This document shows positions 1 to 8,813 of a DNA stretch of 64,000 bases, one piece after another. The DNA is taken from IMG/VR virus record IMGVR_UViG_3300047558_000077, positions 1-64,000 of that record; one strand, given 5' to 3'. The stretch's first letter is position 1, and each line of letters starts with the position of its first letter. The position numbers and the translations under genes were made by a program. The notes beneath the pieces were generated by a model. It did no database searches. It had not been told where the DNA came from and was given only the letters and a program-made list of their open reading frames with translations. This DNA comes from a virus.

Positions 1-1
1 C

Positions 2-421
2 GCACACGACTCTACTAAGATAAGTGCTCCGCCTAGAATTGTTTTCACGTATGATACAGATAGAACAGGATGTCCTCCGACTGCCGCTGCTTTTGCAGCT
101 TGGTGTTCAATTACAGTAACGATAAATAATCCGGCAGCAATATATATTACTGGTAAAAATATTAGAAATTGGAATGGAAGAACTGATTTGTATCTGTATG
201 CTACTGGTCCTAATGGATGGAGCAACACCGTATTAAGAAATAGATTGAATTGGACCAATGGCGCAAATTGGGAAACAACAATGATGAGATATAATGCTTT
301 TCTTTCCACAACAGGAACTTATACGTTTTGGTTAGCCGGTGCTGGTGCAAATGCTTGGGGTTGTCCCGGTGATGGTCCTGCAAGATATGGATATCTTGGG
401 GCCCTTATAATGGAATGCTAA
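2..421 (+). CDS. Partial virion appendage-like protein, 5' end cut off
   Basis: The reading frame is open from the first bases of the window to the stop at 419-421, so the start lies upstream. The visible part is about 139 residues, rich in Asn, Thr, Trp and aromatic residues with no charged helical stretches, which suggests a beta-rich extracellular or virion protein. It is a paralogue of the next gene: both share a PPR(I/V)V segment followed by a Gly-Cys-Pro motif and a Cys-Ser-(I/T)-T-(V/I)-T strand. Four cysteines are visible. It sits directly upstream of fibre-like and neck genes, so a tail fibre, baseplate or decoration role is inferred. No named family was recognised. Confidence 0.6.
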   Translation, partial: AHDSTKISAPPRIVFTYDTDRTGCPPTAAAFAAWCSITVTINNPAAIYITGKNIRNWNGRTDLYLYATGPNGWSNTVLRNRLNWTNGANWETTMMRYNAFLSTTGTYTFWLAGAGANAWGCPGDGPARYGYLGALIMEC

Positions 422-422
422 A

Positions 423-839
423 ATGCCTATAAATTTTGCAACAAACGGAAGTATAGGTTTCACTAGACCTCCAAGAGTAGTTACTACAACAGATAGTTTT
501 GCTGGATGTCCTGGAACTAGAGCGGCAGGAACACCTATGTGTTCTACCACTATAACTATGGCGTCCGAAGGATTAGTAATTGTAGAGGGAAGAATTATTC
601 GTATATGTAGTCTTAACTCAGGAAGATGTGACACCGCCTTAGTTGTCAATGGAACTAATGTTAATAGATTTATCGATTGTTGTGATGGTGCGACGAGTGA
701 CTGGGTTCAGCATGTTATATCCTGGATGGGACCGCTATCAGCAGGTACACATACAATTAGTATTCAAGGTACATTCTGTGATAATGTTTTTGGTTGCGGA
801 GATTCCTGGGGCCATTTACAATTTTTAATTTTTGAATAG
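423..839 (+). CDS. Cys-rich beta-type virion protein, paralogue of upstream gene
   Basis: This 138-residue protein starts one base after the preceding stop. It has eight cysteines, including a CC pair and a CDNVFGCGD segment, and alternating hydrophobic strands. The alignable N-terminal third (PPRVV, GCPGTR, CSTTIT) marks it as a tandem duplicate of the truncated gene before it. A predominantly beta fold with possible disulphides would suit a virion surface protein or carbohydrate-binding module. The function is not recognised; the placement just ahead of fibre and neck genes is the only contextual support. Confidence 0.6.
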   Translation: MPINFATNGSIGFTRPPRVVTTTDSFAGCPGTRAAGTPMCSTTITMASEGLVIVEGRIIRICSLNSGRCDTALVVNGTNVNRFIDCCDGATSDWVQHVISWMGPLSAGTHTISIQGTFCDNVFGCGDSWGHLQFLIFE

Positions 840-848
840 GAGATAATC

Positions 849-1271
849 ATGATAGAGTTTAGTTCATATGAAGATGTTATTAGTTTTTGGAACGCTCCGA
901 ACAGTAAGATCAAGTGTGTGATCTTTTATAAGAAAGATTGTCCAACTTGTGACGATTTTATTCCGCACGTATTAGAGCCTACCCTTTTAACTAAATCAGA
1001 TCATTTTGATGTTAGAAAAATATGTGTAGACACTGGAAACATACCTTTTCCTCCAGCAAACACACCCACTGTTTATTTTCATATACCAAACACAGAAGAA
1101 CCTATGCCGCTAATAAGAACCAGTGGGGCAACACCAGAAATACTTAATAATGATCTAGATGCTATGATTGACATCAAGGACAACGGAAAAACTATTACAC
1201 AAGCATTTTTCGAGAACAAGGCACCCGTTCTATCTGGATGGTCACAACAAATGCTTAGTTTGTTCAGATGA
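849..1271 (+). CDS. Thioredoxin/glutaredoxin-fold protein
   Basis: A 140-residue protein with good spacing from a GGAGA ribosome site. It begins with a beta strand (IKCVIFYKKD) leading into a CPTC redox motif at residues 31-34, and has a Thr-Pro dipeptide around residue 73 that matches the cis-proline of thioredoxin-fold proteins. Members of this fold exchange dithiols and disulphides in the cytoplasm, often feeding ribonucleotide reductase. Here it lies among virion genes rather than next to a reductase, so its partner is unknown. The C-terminal third has no recognisable domain. It overlaps the next gene by 4 bases (ATGA), implying translational coupling. Confidence 0.7.
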   Translation: MIEFSSYEDVISFWNAPNSKIKCVIFYKKDCPTCDDFIPHVLEPTLLTKSDHFDVRKICVDTGNIPFPPANTPTVYFHIPNTEEPMPLIRTSGATPEILNNDLDAMIDIKDNGKTITQAFFENKAPVLSGWSQQMLSLFR

Positions 1272-1450
1272 AAATAGATAAAAAGTTAGGAAAATATAGA
1301 CAGTCTATATGTAACAGGTGTGAACATAGAAGAAAGATAGTAAATCAATGTAAGTTGTGTGGATGCTTTTTGTTTTTTAAAACCAAGATGTTGTATTCAG
1401 AATGCCCCATAGGAAAGTGGAAAAGTCCTATGAATAATTGGGTGGGATAA
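1268..1450 (+). CDS. Small zinc-ribbon-like protein
   Basis: A 60-residue basic protein with an evenly spaced cysteine set: CNRC, CKLCGC and a final CP before a GKW motif. This layout resembles the short Cys4-type zinc-binding proteins often found among T4-like phage structural genes. The start codon overlaps the preceding stop. It may bind nucleic acid or act as a small structural zinc protein; the sequence does not decide. Confidence 0.6.
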   Translation: MKIDKKLGKYRQSICNRCEHRRKIVNQCKLCGCFLFFKTKMLYSECPIGKWKSPMNNWVG

Positions 1451-1457
1451 ATAGAAG

Positions 1458-2303
1458 ATGGCACTTAACTTTCCGACATCACCAGTAGATAAGCAGATAT
1501 ACATCAACACTAATACTGGAGCCCAGTATGTGTATGATGCTGCCAATACACGTTGGACAACCAACACGTTTGTCTCTAATGTCGTTAGTGCATTCTATGG
1601 TTCTGTCTATGACTCAGCCAATGCAGCTTATAACGCATCCAATGTGTCATTCAATGCTTCTAATCTAGCGTTCACTCACGCTAACGCTGCTTTTGATACT
1701 GCCAATGCGGCTCTACCAAACGTTAGTAACTCCGTATTCAACGGCAATCTAAGAGTTACAGGTACACTATTAGTTGGTACCAACACAGTAACGATCAAAG
1801 AAGATCATATCATATCTGCCGAATACTTCCGTATGAACACAGCCAATCATATGGTTGTGATTCCTGACGGTAACAGGGTAAACGCACTATTCACATTAGC
1901 TAACTCAGCATATGACTCAGCTAATAGCATTGCTGCCGGCACATTAACCGTAAACAACATCTCACTATCAGGCACTATCAATCCTGGAACAGTGAATGTT
2001 TTATCACAGACATTGACCGATGGTGCAACAATCAACTGGAATGTTGCACTTGGCACAGTAGCCACAGTTACTCTTGGTGGTAATAGAACAATGGCAGCAC
2101 CAACCAATCTTAAAGTCGGAACGCTAATTCTACACATTGTTCAGGATGGAGTTGGCGGTAGATCGATAACTTGGAACTCAGTATTCAAGTGGCCCGCTGG
2201 TGTGGCTCCTACGCTTACTCCTACGGCAAATCGCCGTGATATGATTTCATTTGTTTGCGATGGTACAAATCTTTATGGCGCATATATTCCAGACGTAAGG
2301 TAA
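1458..2303 (+). CDS. Fibre-like virion protein with ANA/ASN repeats
   Basis: A 281-residue protein with a short N-terminal domain (FPTSPVDKQIY, then a Tyr-rich GAQYVYD segment) typical of phage appendage proteins. Residues about 45-90 form repeated Ala-Asn/Ser-Asn units (AAYNASN, VSFNASN, AFTHANAAF). The C-terminal half is beta-rich and ends in a compact WNSVFKWPAGVAP-type domain. It resembles the fibre-like protein encoded at 5714. Such proteins are usually trimeric tail or neck appendages; the exact structure is not known. The next gene is gp13. Confidence 0.6.
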   Translation: MALNFPTSPVDKQIYINTNTGAQYVYDAANTRWTTNTFVSNVVSAFYGSVYDSANAAYNASNVSFNASNLAFTHANAAFDTANAALPNVSNSVFNGNLRVTGTLLVGTNTVTIKEDHIISAEYFRMNTANHMVVIPDGNRVNALFTLANSAYDSANSIAAGTLTVNNISLSGTINPGTVNVLSQTLTDGATINWNVALGTVATVTLGGNRTMAAPTNLKVGTLILHIVQDGVGGRSITWNSVFKWPAGVAPTLTPTANRRDMISFVCDGTNLYGAYIPDVR

Positions 2304-2307
2304 TCAA

Positions 2308-3057
2308 ATGTCACTCAACAAACCCGCTAACAAAGAAGAACTAAAAGAGTTTTGCCTACGTCAGCTAGGCTATCCTGTTATTCAGATTAACGTTGATGAT
2401 GAACAGGTCAATGACGCTGTAGAACTTGCATTTGAATACTGGAATGAGTTTCATTTCAATGGCACCGAACGCACATATGTTAAACATCAAGTTACCTCTC
2501 AAGACAAAGCAAATCGCTATATCACAGTTAGCGATAGTCTAATTGGTGCAACACGAGTATTCAAAGTTGGTCAGAACAAGATGGCTATGAATATGTTCGA
2601 CCTACGTTATCAGTTGCGTCTAAACGATCTATGGGATCTATCATCAACATCATACGTAAACTATTCATTGACTATGCAGCATCTAGCAACTCTTGATCTA
2701 ATCTTTACTGGTGAGACTCCTATTCGCTTCAATCGTTTGACAGACAAACTTTATATTGATTGGGATTGGGATACTGACGTAGCAGAAGCGGAATGGATTG
2801 TCGTCGAAGGATTCATTATCACCGATCCTAATACATACACACAAGTATGGAATGATCGTATGCTTAAAAAGCTGGCTACCTCATATGTTAAAAAGCAATG
2901 GGGAACTAACATGTCAAAGTTCGATAAAATGCAGCTACCTGGCGGTGTAACGATGCGTGGTGTTGATATCTATAATGAAGCCGTCAATGATATTGAAAAA
3001 ACAGAACAAGAGATACGGAATGTTTATGAAGCGCCGCCCTCGTTCCTCGTTGGCTAG
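2308..3057 (+). CDS. 13: gp13-like neck (head completion) protein
   Basis: This 249-residue protein matches T4 gp13 in length and pattern: an N-terminal helix with KEELKEFCLRQLGYP followed by INVDDEQVNDAVELAFEYW, and a conserved YTQVWNDRMLKKLATSYVKKQWG segment. In T4, gp13 closes the packaged head with gp14 and forms the tail joining site. The order gp13, gp14, gp15, gp16, gp17 follows the T4 genome. The only break is a homing endonuclease inserted immediately downstream. Confidence 0.88.
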   Translation: MSLNKPANKEELKEFCLRQLGYPVIQINVDDEQVNDAVELAFEYWNEFHFNGTERTYVKHQVTSQDKANRYITVSDSLIGATRVFKVGQNKMAMNMFDLRYQLRLNDLWDLSSTSYVNYSLTMQHLATLDLIFTGETPIRFNRLTDKLYIDWDWDTDVAEAEWIVVEGFIITDPNTYTQVWNDRMLKKLATSYVKKQWGTNMSKFDKMQLPGGVTMRGVDIYNEAVNDIEKTEQEIRNVYEAPPSFLVG

Positions 3058-3123
3058 ACCCAACCAGAATATGTGGAGGTAGTAAGTTTACTATATAGTT
3101 ATATCAGGTAAAGAGGTTATGAT

Positions 3124-3789
3124 ATGACTGTATTTCACAAACACCACATTATACCAAAACATATGGGCGGAACAGATGATCCATCAAATTTGATAGAATT
3201 GACAGTAGAAGAACATGCCGAGGCTCATAGAAAGTTGTGGGAAGAGCATGGAAATGAATATGATAAGATTGCTTGGTTGAGTTTAACAAATCAGATTGAC
3301 AATGCAGAAGCAAGAATACTCGCTGTTATTGAATGGAATAAGAATAGGATCATATCTGATGAAACAAAAGAAAAAATGTCGGAGAGTTTGAAAAAATATT
3401 ATAGTGATCCGGATAACAGAAAGAAAACGTCAGACGCAACTAAAAATGGTATGAAGTCTTGGTGGGATAACTTATTAGAAGATGAAAGACAAGAGTGGAT
3501 TGAGAAGTGTAAAAAACGTCCTGAAGATTGGGTTCCACCTAAAGGATGGAAACTAAGTGAAGAAACCAAACAAAAGATGAAAGGACCGAGAGAACCATAT
3601 GGTCCACAGTCAAAAGAACACCGTAAAAATGTAAGCAAGGGGCGCAAAGGTAAAGGAACAGGCGAAAGAAACGCAATGTCTAATGAAGAAAATAGAAAGA
3701 AAGTTTCTCAATCTAAGATTGGAAGAAAGCGTGTCTATCAACCTGATGGATCGTTCAAGTATCTATTTCCTAGTGAAATAGGAGGTTAA
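3124..3789 (+). CDS. HNH homing endonuclease with NUMOD3 repeats
   Basis: A 221-residue protein. The N-terminal HHIIPKHMGGTDDPSNLIELTVEEHAEAH segment is a textbook HNH nuclease core (paired His, then Asn, then His). The middle carries DNA-binding NUMOD3-type repeats (SDETKEKMSESLKK, SEETKQKMKG, SKEHRKNVSKG, NEENRKKVSQSK), and the C-terminus has a KRVYQPDGSFK hairpin common in such proteins. These enzymes nick or cut cognate DNA and spread by homing. It lies exactly between gp13 and gp14, and its last codons supply the GGAGG ribosome site for gene 14. The A/T-rich coding style is typical of a mobile insert. Confidence 0.9.
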   Translation: MTVFHKHHIIPKHMGGTDDPSNLIELTVEEHAEAHRKLWEEHGNEYDKIAWLSLTNQIDNAEARILAVIEWNKNRIISDETKEKMSESLKKYYSDPDNRKKTSDATKNGMKSWWDNLLEDERQEWIEKCKKRPEDWVPPKGWKLSEETKQKMKGPREPYGPQSKEHRKNVSKGRKGKGTGERNAMSNEENRKKVSQSKIGRKRVYQPDGSFKYLFPSEIGG

Positions 3790-3790
3790 C

Positions 3791-4681
3791 ATCGCACTGA
3801 ACCGATATTTTCAAAATTTTCCTGGCAAGAATCGCTTTAACAATGAGCATAGACTCATGGAAGATGTTATTGTCGAATCGATTGAGATCATGGGTCATCA
3901 GGTTTATTACATTCCTAGAGAGTCCTTTGATAATGGTGATATGATCTTTGGTGAGTATAGCAAGTCTAAATTTGAAAAGGCTTATTCGATTGAAGCGTAT
4001 ATAGCCAATGTGGAAGGCTTTGAAGGTGATGGTGACTTCTTTTCCAAGTTTGGTCTAGAGATTAGAGATACATCCAACTTTGTAATCTCACGCCGTGCAT
4101 TTACCCGTGGTCTACCATCAGTGTTGAGAGAAAGACCACAAGAAGGCGACTTGATCTACATTCCTTTGATGCATCGTCTATTTGAAATTAAATTTCTTGA
4201 AAAGAAGCTAATGTTCTATGCTCTTGGAAACAGAGAGCCATACATATACGAAATTCGTTGTGAACTATTCCGCTATAGTCAAGAAGCGATTGATACTGGT
4301 GTTGATGAAATTGATCAGATAGAAGAAGATAACGCATACACAATGAGATTAAATCTCAATACATCCGGTCTTGGTAACTTCAAAGACGGTGAAGTTGTTT
4401 ATCAATCTTCTACAGGAAGATGGTCAGAACAATTGGCACATGCTACGGTCGGAGAATGGTATAAAGCTAACGGAACAATGTTTATCTATGGTATTACAGG
4501 TAGCTTTGCAGCAAACACAACACTTTATGGAAATACTTCACTTGCACAATATACAGTCAACAGTATCGCTGACGAAAAGAATGATTACGTTAAGTTTGAC
4601 ATATTTGATAATGAAGATTTTGACACTGGCGCAGATTTGATCCTTGATCTATCTGAAACAAATCCATTCGGGACACCATAA
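3791..4681 (+). CDS. 14: gp14-like neck protein, start disturbed by endonuclease insertion
   Basis: The body (LMEDVIVESIEIMGHQVYYIPRE, then IFGE...SKFEKAYSIEAYIANVEGFEG) is clearly T4 gp14, a neck protein that joins head and tail. The first ATG is at 3857, but about 22 codons of family-like sequence (ALNRYFQNFPGKNRF) lie in frame upstream, back to an ATC at 3791 that sits 5 bases after a perfect GGAGG. I place the start there tentatively. An ATGT at 3071-3074 would restore ATG-TCA-CTG if the 720 bases from 3075 to 3794 were removed. From 3791 the product is about 296 residues. The stop overlaps the gp15 start. Confidence 0.85.
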   Translation: MALNRYFQNFPGKNRFNNEHRLMEDVIVESIEIMGHQVYYIPRESFDNGDMIFGEYSKSKFEKAYSIEAYIANVEGFEGDGDFFSKFGLEIRDTSNFVISRRAFTRGLPSVLRERPQEGDLIYIPLMHRLFEIKFLEKKLMFYALGNREPYIYEIRCELFRYSQEAIDTGVDEIDQIEEDNAYTMRLNLNTSGLGNFKDGEVVYQSSTGRWSEQLAHATVGEWYKANGTMFIYGITGSFAANTTLYGNTSLAQYTVNSIADEKNDYVKFDIFDNEDFDTGADLILDLSETNPFGTP

Positions 4682-5685
4682 TGCTAGGCAATGCACACTA
4701 CTATCATCAACTAACTCGTAAAGCAGTTGTTCTATTTGGACGGCTATTTGATGATATTAGCATCATTCGTAAAAACGACCAAACAGGGCAAGAAGTTAAC
4801 CGTTTTATCGTGCCTATCATATATTCTCCAAAAGAGAAAATGGTTACACGTTTATTCTCAGATCCTGATCTAACAAGACAGCTTCAAGCTATTCTGCCTA
4901 GAATGTCGTTTGAGATTTCCGGTTTGTCATATGATGCATCTAGAAAGCAGAACAACTTACTTAAATCATCTAAGGCACTTGCCGGAGGATCAACAGCATC
5001 TTCGGCATACATGGGTGCACCATATGATCTAAACTTTCAGTTGAATGTGTATGCTCGTAACATTGATGACGGAACGCATATTGTTGAACAAATACTACCA
5101 TTCTTTAATCCAGACTTTACAGTATCAGCAAGTATGGTTCCTGACTTAGGTTTTATCAAGGACATTCCTGTCATACTCAACAATGTGACAAATAACATTG
5201 AATATGAGGGTAACTATGATTCTGTTCGTTATGTATACTGGACATTAAACTTCACAATGAAATTACACTACTATGGTCCAGTCACAACACCTAAGATCAT
5301 TCGTACCGTTTACGCAAACATTCATAACGATGAAAATCTAAATCCAAGATATATTACTAGACTGTTGGTCGCTAATACATCTGGTCAATACAAAATAGAA
5401 GACACAGTTTTCCAGGGCAATAGTTTAAGAACAGCCAATGCACAAGGAATTGTCTTAAGTTATAGGCCAGATTCAGGTCTATTGACGCTTGGTGCAACTC
5501 AAGGAACATTTGTGGTCAACAATACTATTCACGCAGCATCAACAAATGCCACAAGTAGAATAACTTCATTCTATGAACCACCATCAAAGATGGTTGAGAT
5601 TAGAATTAGACCAGATCCAATTGATGCTGAACCTGGTGATGATTATGGTTATACGACTACAATAACAGAATGGCCTGACGCATAA
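4681..5685 (+). CDS. 15: gp15-like tail completion/sheath stabiliser
   Basis: A 334-residue protein starting within the gp14 stop (TAATG). The N-terminal pattern (YHQLTRKAVVLFGRLFDDISIIR, then RFIVPIIYSPKEKMVTR, then LPRMSFEISGLSYDASRK) is diagnostic of T4 gp15, which forms the terminal ring on the tail and binds the neck. The protein is longer than T4 gp15 (272 residues); the extra part is a C-terminal beta-rich domain after about residue 230, ending in a DPIDAEPGDDYGY segment. Extended C-termini are common in marine and freshwater T4-like phages. Confidence 0.85.
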   Translation: MLGNAHYYHQLTRKAVVLFGRLFDDISIIRKNDQTGQEVNRFIVPIIYSPKEKMVTRLFSDPDLTRQLQAILPRMSFEISGLSYDASRKQNNLLKSSKALAGGSTASSAYMGAPYDLNFQLNVYARNIDDGTHIVEQILPFFNPDFTVSASMVPDLGFIKDIPVILNNVTNNIEYEGNYDSVRYVYWTLNFTMKLHYYGPVTTPKIIRTVYANIHNDENLNPRYITRLLVANTSGQYKIEDTVFQGNSLRTANAQGIVLSYRPDSGLLTLGATQGTFVVNNTIHAASTNATSRITSFYEPPSKMVEIRIRPDPIDAEPGDDYGYTTTITEWPDA

Positions 5686-5688
5686 ATA
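5682..5688 (+). promoter_or_regulatory. Putative late promoter (ATAAATA)
   Basis: ATAAATA matches the core of the T4 late promoter TATAAATA recognised by gp55-RNA polymerase. It overlaps the gp15 stop and lies 25 bases before the ATG at 5714. Confidence 0.5.
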
Positions 5689-5713
5689 GAATAAAGAATT
5701 AGGATAGAGGCAA

Positions 5714-6658
5714 ATGTCACAACTTATTATCAATGTGGGCACAGTATCTAATGACGGCACAGGCGATACCATTCGTGGAGCCTTTGTCAACGTCAATACT
5801 AACTTCACAGAAGTCTATAATCACATTGCAAATCTAACAGCAAATGTCGCTAGTATTGATGTAATCCAAAATGTGGTTATTGGAGCAGCTTTTAATACTG
5901 CTAATGCTGCATTTGATTATGCCAACACAGTGAATACACTAACATACAATGTTGGCACAAGTGCAAATCTGTATTCCGTTTCTGTTGGTGTTGCTGGCAA
6001 CTCATTCACAACGACAGTTGGTGCATCATCTAACGCATACACAAATGCGGTAGGAACGGCAGTAAATGCATATGCACAATTCGTAGGAAATTCTGGTAAT
6101 AGCTACGCCACCATACTCTCAACTAACAATTCTGCTAGTGCAAATGCATGGGCTAACACTATTCAGATTACAACTTTAGAATGGGCAAACGCTAAGTTTG
6201 AATCAGTATCTAATGTTGGTGTAGTCTTCACCCACGCTAACAATGCTTTCATCAAAGCAAATAACTCTCTTCAAAATACATCAATCACTATTCAAGGTAA
6301 CGTAACAACACTCGGCGTATTTAGCGACCAATATGCACCTATCAGAGATAAGTTAGCATTCGTAGTCAATTCGAATGTATCGATGATCTATATTACGTCT
6401 CTTGTTCTGGCTAATAATTCTAATAACATCTATATCAATATCGAAGAAGATACCAAGTTTCCATCATATGCTAACGTTGGTACGACAATTGAGGTCTTCC
6501 AGGTCGGCACAGGCACCACAACATTTGTTGCTAATGATGCTGCCGTAACAGTAAATGGTCCCAACAATTGTTTAACGATGGGTAATCAATACACAGTTGC
6601 TAAACTCGTTAAGTTAGCTGCGAATAACTGGTTCGTTACAGGAGATTTGAGGGCATAA
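5714..6658 (+). CDS. Fibre-like virion protein with 11-residue repeats
   Basis: A 314-residue protein. An N-terminal segment (NVGTVSNDGTGDTIRGAFVNVNTNF) is a widespread phage fibre motif. Residues 80-134 are five uninterrupted 11-residue repeats of form VGxxxNx(Y/F)xxx. Ala-Asn units similar to those of the gene at 1458 precede them (AAFNTANAAFDYAN). The C-terminal 120 residues are beta-rich. Trimeric appendages commonly carry such repeats. Position between gp15 and gp16 suggests a virion appendage, perhaps whisker- or fibre-like; no T4 equivalent sits here. Confidence 0.65.
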   Translation: MSQLIINVGTVSNDGTGDTIRGAFVNVNTNFTEVYNHIANLTANVASIDVIQNVVIGAAFNTANAAFDYANTVNTLTYNVGTSANLYSVSVGVAGNSFTTTVGASSNAYTNAVGTAVNAYAQFVGNSGNSYATILSTNNSASANAWANTIQITTLEWANAKFESVSNVGVVFTHANNAFIKANNSLQNTSITIQGNVTTLGVFSDQYAPIRDKLAFVVNSNVSMIYITSLVLANNSNNIYINIEEDTKFPSYANVGTTIEVFQVGTGTTTFVANDAAVTVNGPNNCLTMGNQYTVAKLVKLAANNWFVTGDLRA

Positions 6659-6667
6659 GGATATACT

Positions 6668-7138
6668 ATGAACGTTGAAAAAAACTTGTCAGATGCTTTA
6701 GGCATCGAACATACTCCTGCCAATCGTGAGGTAATATCAAATGAAGTTGGCAAAGAGGTTGTTACTTATGAAGTTCCTAAAAATTTGCCAGATGAAGATG
6801 AAGACTATACTCTAGTAAGAGGCACATTGCGTAATCTAATACAAAAGGGAAATGATGCTCTAGATGAAATCGTCCACATCGCTAAACAAAACGAAAGTGC
6901 AAGAGGTTTTGAGGTTGTTTCTACTCTCATCAAAACTATTGGCGAAACGTCGAAAGACCTATACGCACTACAGAAACAGAAAAAAGACCTAAAAGAACCT
7001 GATCCAGCCACAGATCCTCGCAAGAAGAATGCAGAGAGTATTAATGTGGAACAGGCTGTCTTTGTAGGATCTGCCGCCGAGTTGCTGTCAGCCATAAAGA
7101 AGAAAAAAGAAGAAGATGAAAAGGTAATCGATGGCTAG
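6668..7138 (+). CDS. 16: Small terminase subunit (gp16-like)
   Basis: A 156-residue, mostly helical acidic protein. The central region (LRNLIQKGNDALDEIVHIAKQNESARGFEVVSTLIKTI, then LYALQKQKKDL) follows the helical hairpin of T4 gp16, which assembles into a ring, recognises DNA and stimulates the large subunit. The length is close to T4 gp16 (164 residues). It overlaps gp17 by 8 bases, as expected for coupled terminase genes. Confidence 0.88.
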   Translation: MNVEKNLSDALGIEHTPANREVISNEVGKEVVTYEVPKNLPDEDEDYTLVRGTLRNLIQKGNDALDEIVHIAKQNESARGFEVVSTLIKTIGETSKDLYALQKQKKDLKEPDPATDPRKKNAESINVEQAVFVGSAAELLSAIKKKKEEDEKVIDG

Positions 7139-8813
7139 AACGCCTTTTAGTTATCAGAATAACCCAAACTTACCTAACGAGCAATACAGACATTCGTTCA
7201 CACAACATGAGTTGGATGAATATCTAAAGTGTGCTGACGATCCTGTTTACTTTGCCAAGAGGTATGTGAAGATCATCAACGTCGACCGTGGTTTGATTCC
7301 GTTTGAGATGTGGGACTTTCAGGAGCGTATGTTACAGACGTTCCATGAAAATCGTTTCTCTATTTGTAAGTTGCCACGTCAGGTAGGTAAGTCAACCACA
7401 TCGGTAGCATATATTCTACACCAAGTTCTATTCAATGAGAACTTTGTGGTTGCTATTCTTGCTAACCGTGCGCCTACTGCCCGTGAGTTGTTACAGAAAC
7501 TAAAACTAGCGTTCGAGTATCTACCTATGTTCCTCAAGCAAGGCATCAAAGAATGGAACAAAGGCTCTATCTATCTTGCTAATGGTTCGAGAGTTCTAGC
7601 AGATTCTACATCTGGTTCATCGGTTCGTGGTTTCTCATTCAACCTAATCTTCTTGGACGAGTTTGCGTTCGTTCCCAATAACATTGCCGAAGAGTTTTTC
7701 AATTCAACCTATCCTACCATTTCATCTGGTCAGAGTTCTAAGGTCGTTATCGTTTCTACACCAAACGGCATGAATCTATTCTATAAGATGTGGCAAAAAG
7801 CAGTAGAAAAAGTCAGCACCTATGTGCCTATTGAAATCCATTGGTCCATGGTACCAGGTAGAGACGAAGCATGGGCTGCCGAGACGATTCGAAACACCAG
7901 TCAGAGACAGTTCGACCAAGAGTTTGGTTGTGAGTTTCTAGGTTCATCTAATACACTAATCAGCGGCGCAAAACTGGCTACGCTCCATTGGAAAGAACCT
8001 ATTCGCAAAATCGAGTGTATGGATATCTTTGAAGAACCTGTACCAAAGCATACTTATGTTCTATGTGCCGACGTATCCGAAGGTCAAGGATTAGACTACT
8101 CGACATTCTCGATATTCGACGTTACAGAAATACCTTATAAACAGGTTGCTAAATATCGTAGCAATGAGATAAGTCCTATGCTTCTACCTGCCGTAATATA
8201 CTCAGCGGCGACACAATACAATGAAGCGTTTGTTCTAATAGAAATCAACTCTATTGGTCTTCAAGTTGCTGATATTTTGCATTTTGAACTAGCCTATGAT
8301 AATCTTTTAAAGTTTCAGATAAAAGGTAAACAAGGTATGCAAGCCTCGGGCGGATTTGCTGCCGGTAAGAATAAACTCGCATTTGGTCTAAAAGTTACCG
8401 CACAGTCCAAAATGATTGGTTGTTCTAACCTAAAAACTCTGGTAGAAAATGACAAACTAATACTAAACGACGAAGACACGATTACAGAGTTGTTCTCGTT
8501 CTCTGCCGATAAGAAAACATTCAAGGCAGAAGAGGGTTCAAATGACGATCTAGCCATGACGCTAGTTCATTTTGGCTGGTTAACAGCACAAAAGTTATTT
8601 AAAGAAACGGTTTCGAATGATATCCGATATACCTTACAGAAAGAGATATCTTATCTGGAAGATGTGAATAATGTACCTTTTGGATTTATCGATAATGGCA
8701 TTGATAGTCCTCATGATAGTGAAGTCGATGTTAATGGTGATCGATGGGTGCGTGAGAGAGAACAGCTATACCCGCTTGATGATCTAAACTACTCGTGGGA
8801 CGGTCGGCTATAG
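7131..8813 (+). CDS. 17: Large terminase subunit (gp17-like packaging ATPase/nuclease)
   Basis: A 560-residue packaging motor. The ATPase domain has Walker A RQVGKST at residues 83-89 and Walker B LIFLDE with D176 and E177. The motor coupling motif follows (VIVSTPNG). The C-terminal RNase H-like nuclease starts near residue 310 with the acidic motif CADVSEGQGLDYS, and a further Asp lies in SNDDLAM near the end. The length is somewhat shorter than T4 gp17 (610 residues). The enzyme translocates DNA into proheads at the portal (gp20) and cuts concatemers. Confidence 0.95.
   Translation: MARTPFSYQNNPNLPNEQYRHSFTQHELDEYLKCADDPVYFAKRYVKIINVDRGLIPFEMWDFQERMLQTFHENRFSICKLPRQVGKSTTSVAYILHQVLFNENFVVAILANRAPTARELLQKLKLAFEYLPMFLKQGIKEWNKGSIYLANGSRVLADSTSGSSVRGFSFNLIFLDEFAFVPNNIAEEFFNSTYPTISSGQSSKVVIVSTPNGMNLFYKMWQKAVEKVSTYVPIEIHWSMVPGRDEAWAAETIRNTSQRQFDQEFGCEFLGSSNTLISGAKLATLHWKEPIRKIECMDIFEEPVPKHTYVLCADVSEGQGLDYSTFSIFDVTEIPYKQVAKYRSNEISPMLLPAVIYSAATQYNEAFVLIEINSIGLQVADILHFELAYDNLLKFQIKGKQGMQASGGFAAGKNKLAFGLKVTAQSKMIGCSNLKTLVENDKLILNDEDTITELFSFSADKKTFKAEEGSNDDLAMTLVHFGWLTAQKLFKETVSNDIRYTLQKEISYLEDVNNVPFGFIDNGIDSPHDSEVDVNGDRWVREREQLYPLDDLNYSWDGRL

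Noticed and set aside
1447-1453. ATAAATA just ahead of the fibre gene at 1458 as a late promoter
   Set aside because: It lies only four bases before the ATG, so a transcript from it would have no leader. It is probably chance in the GGA-TAA-ATA end of the previous gene.
3075-3794. Group I intron carrying the HNH gene
   Set aside because: Border bases fit, but only about 49 bases before and 5 after the HNH frame remain, too little for a group I core. Kept as a possibility in the findings but not annotated as an intron.
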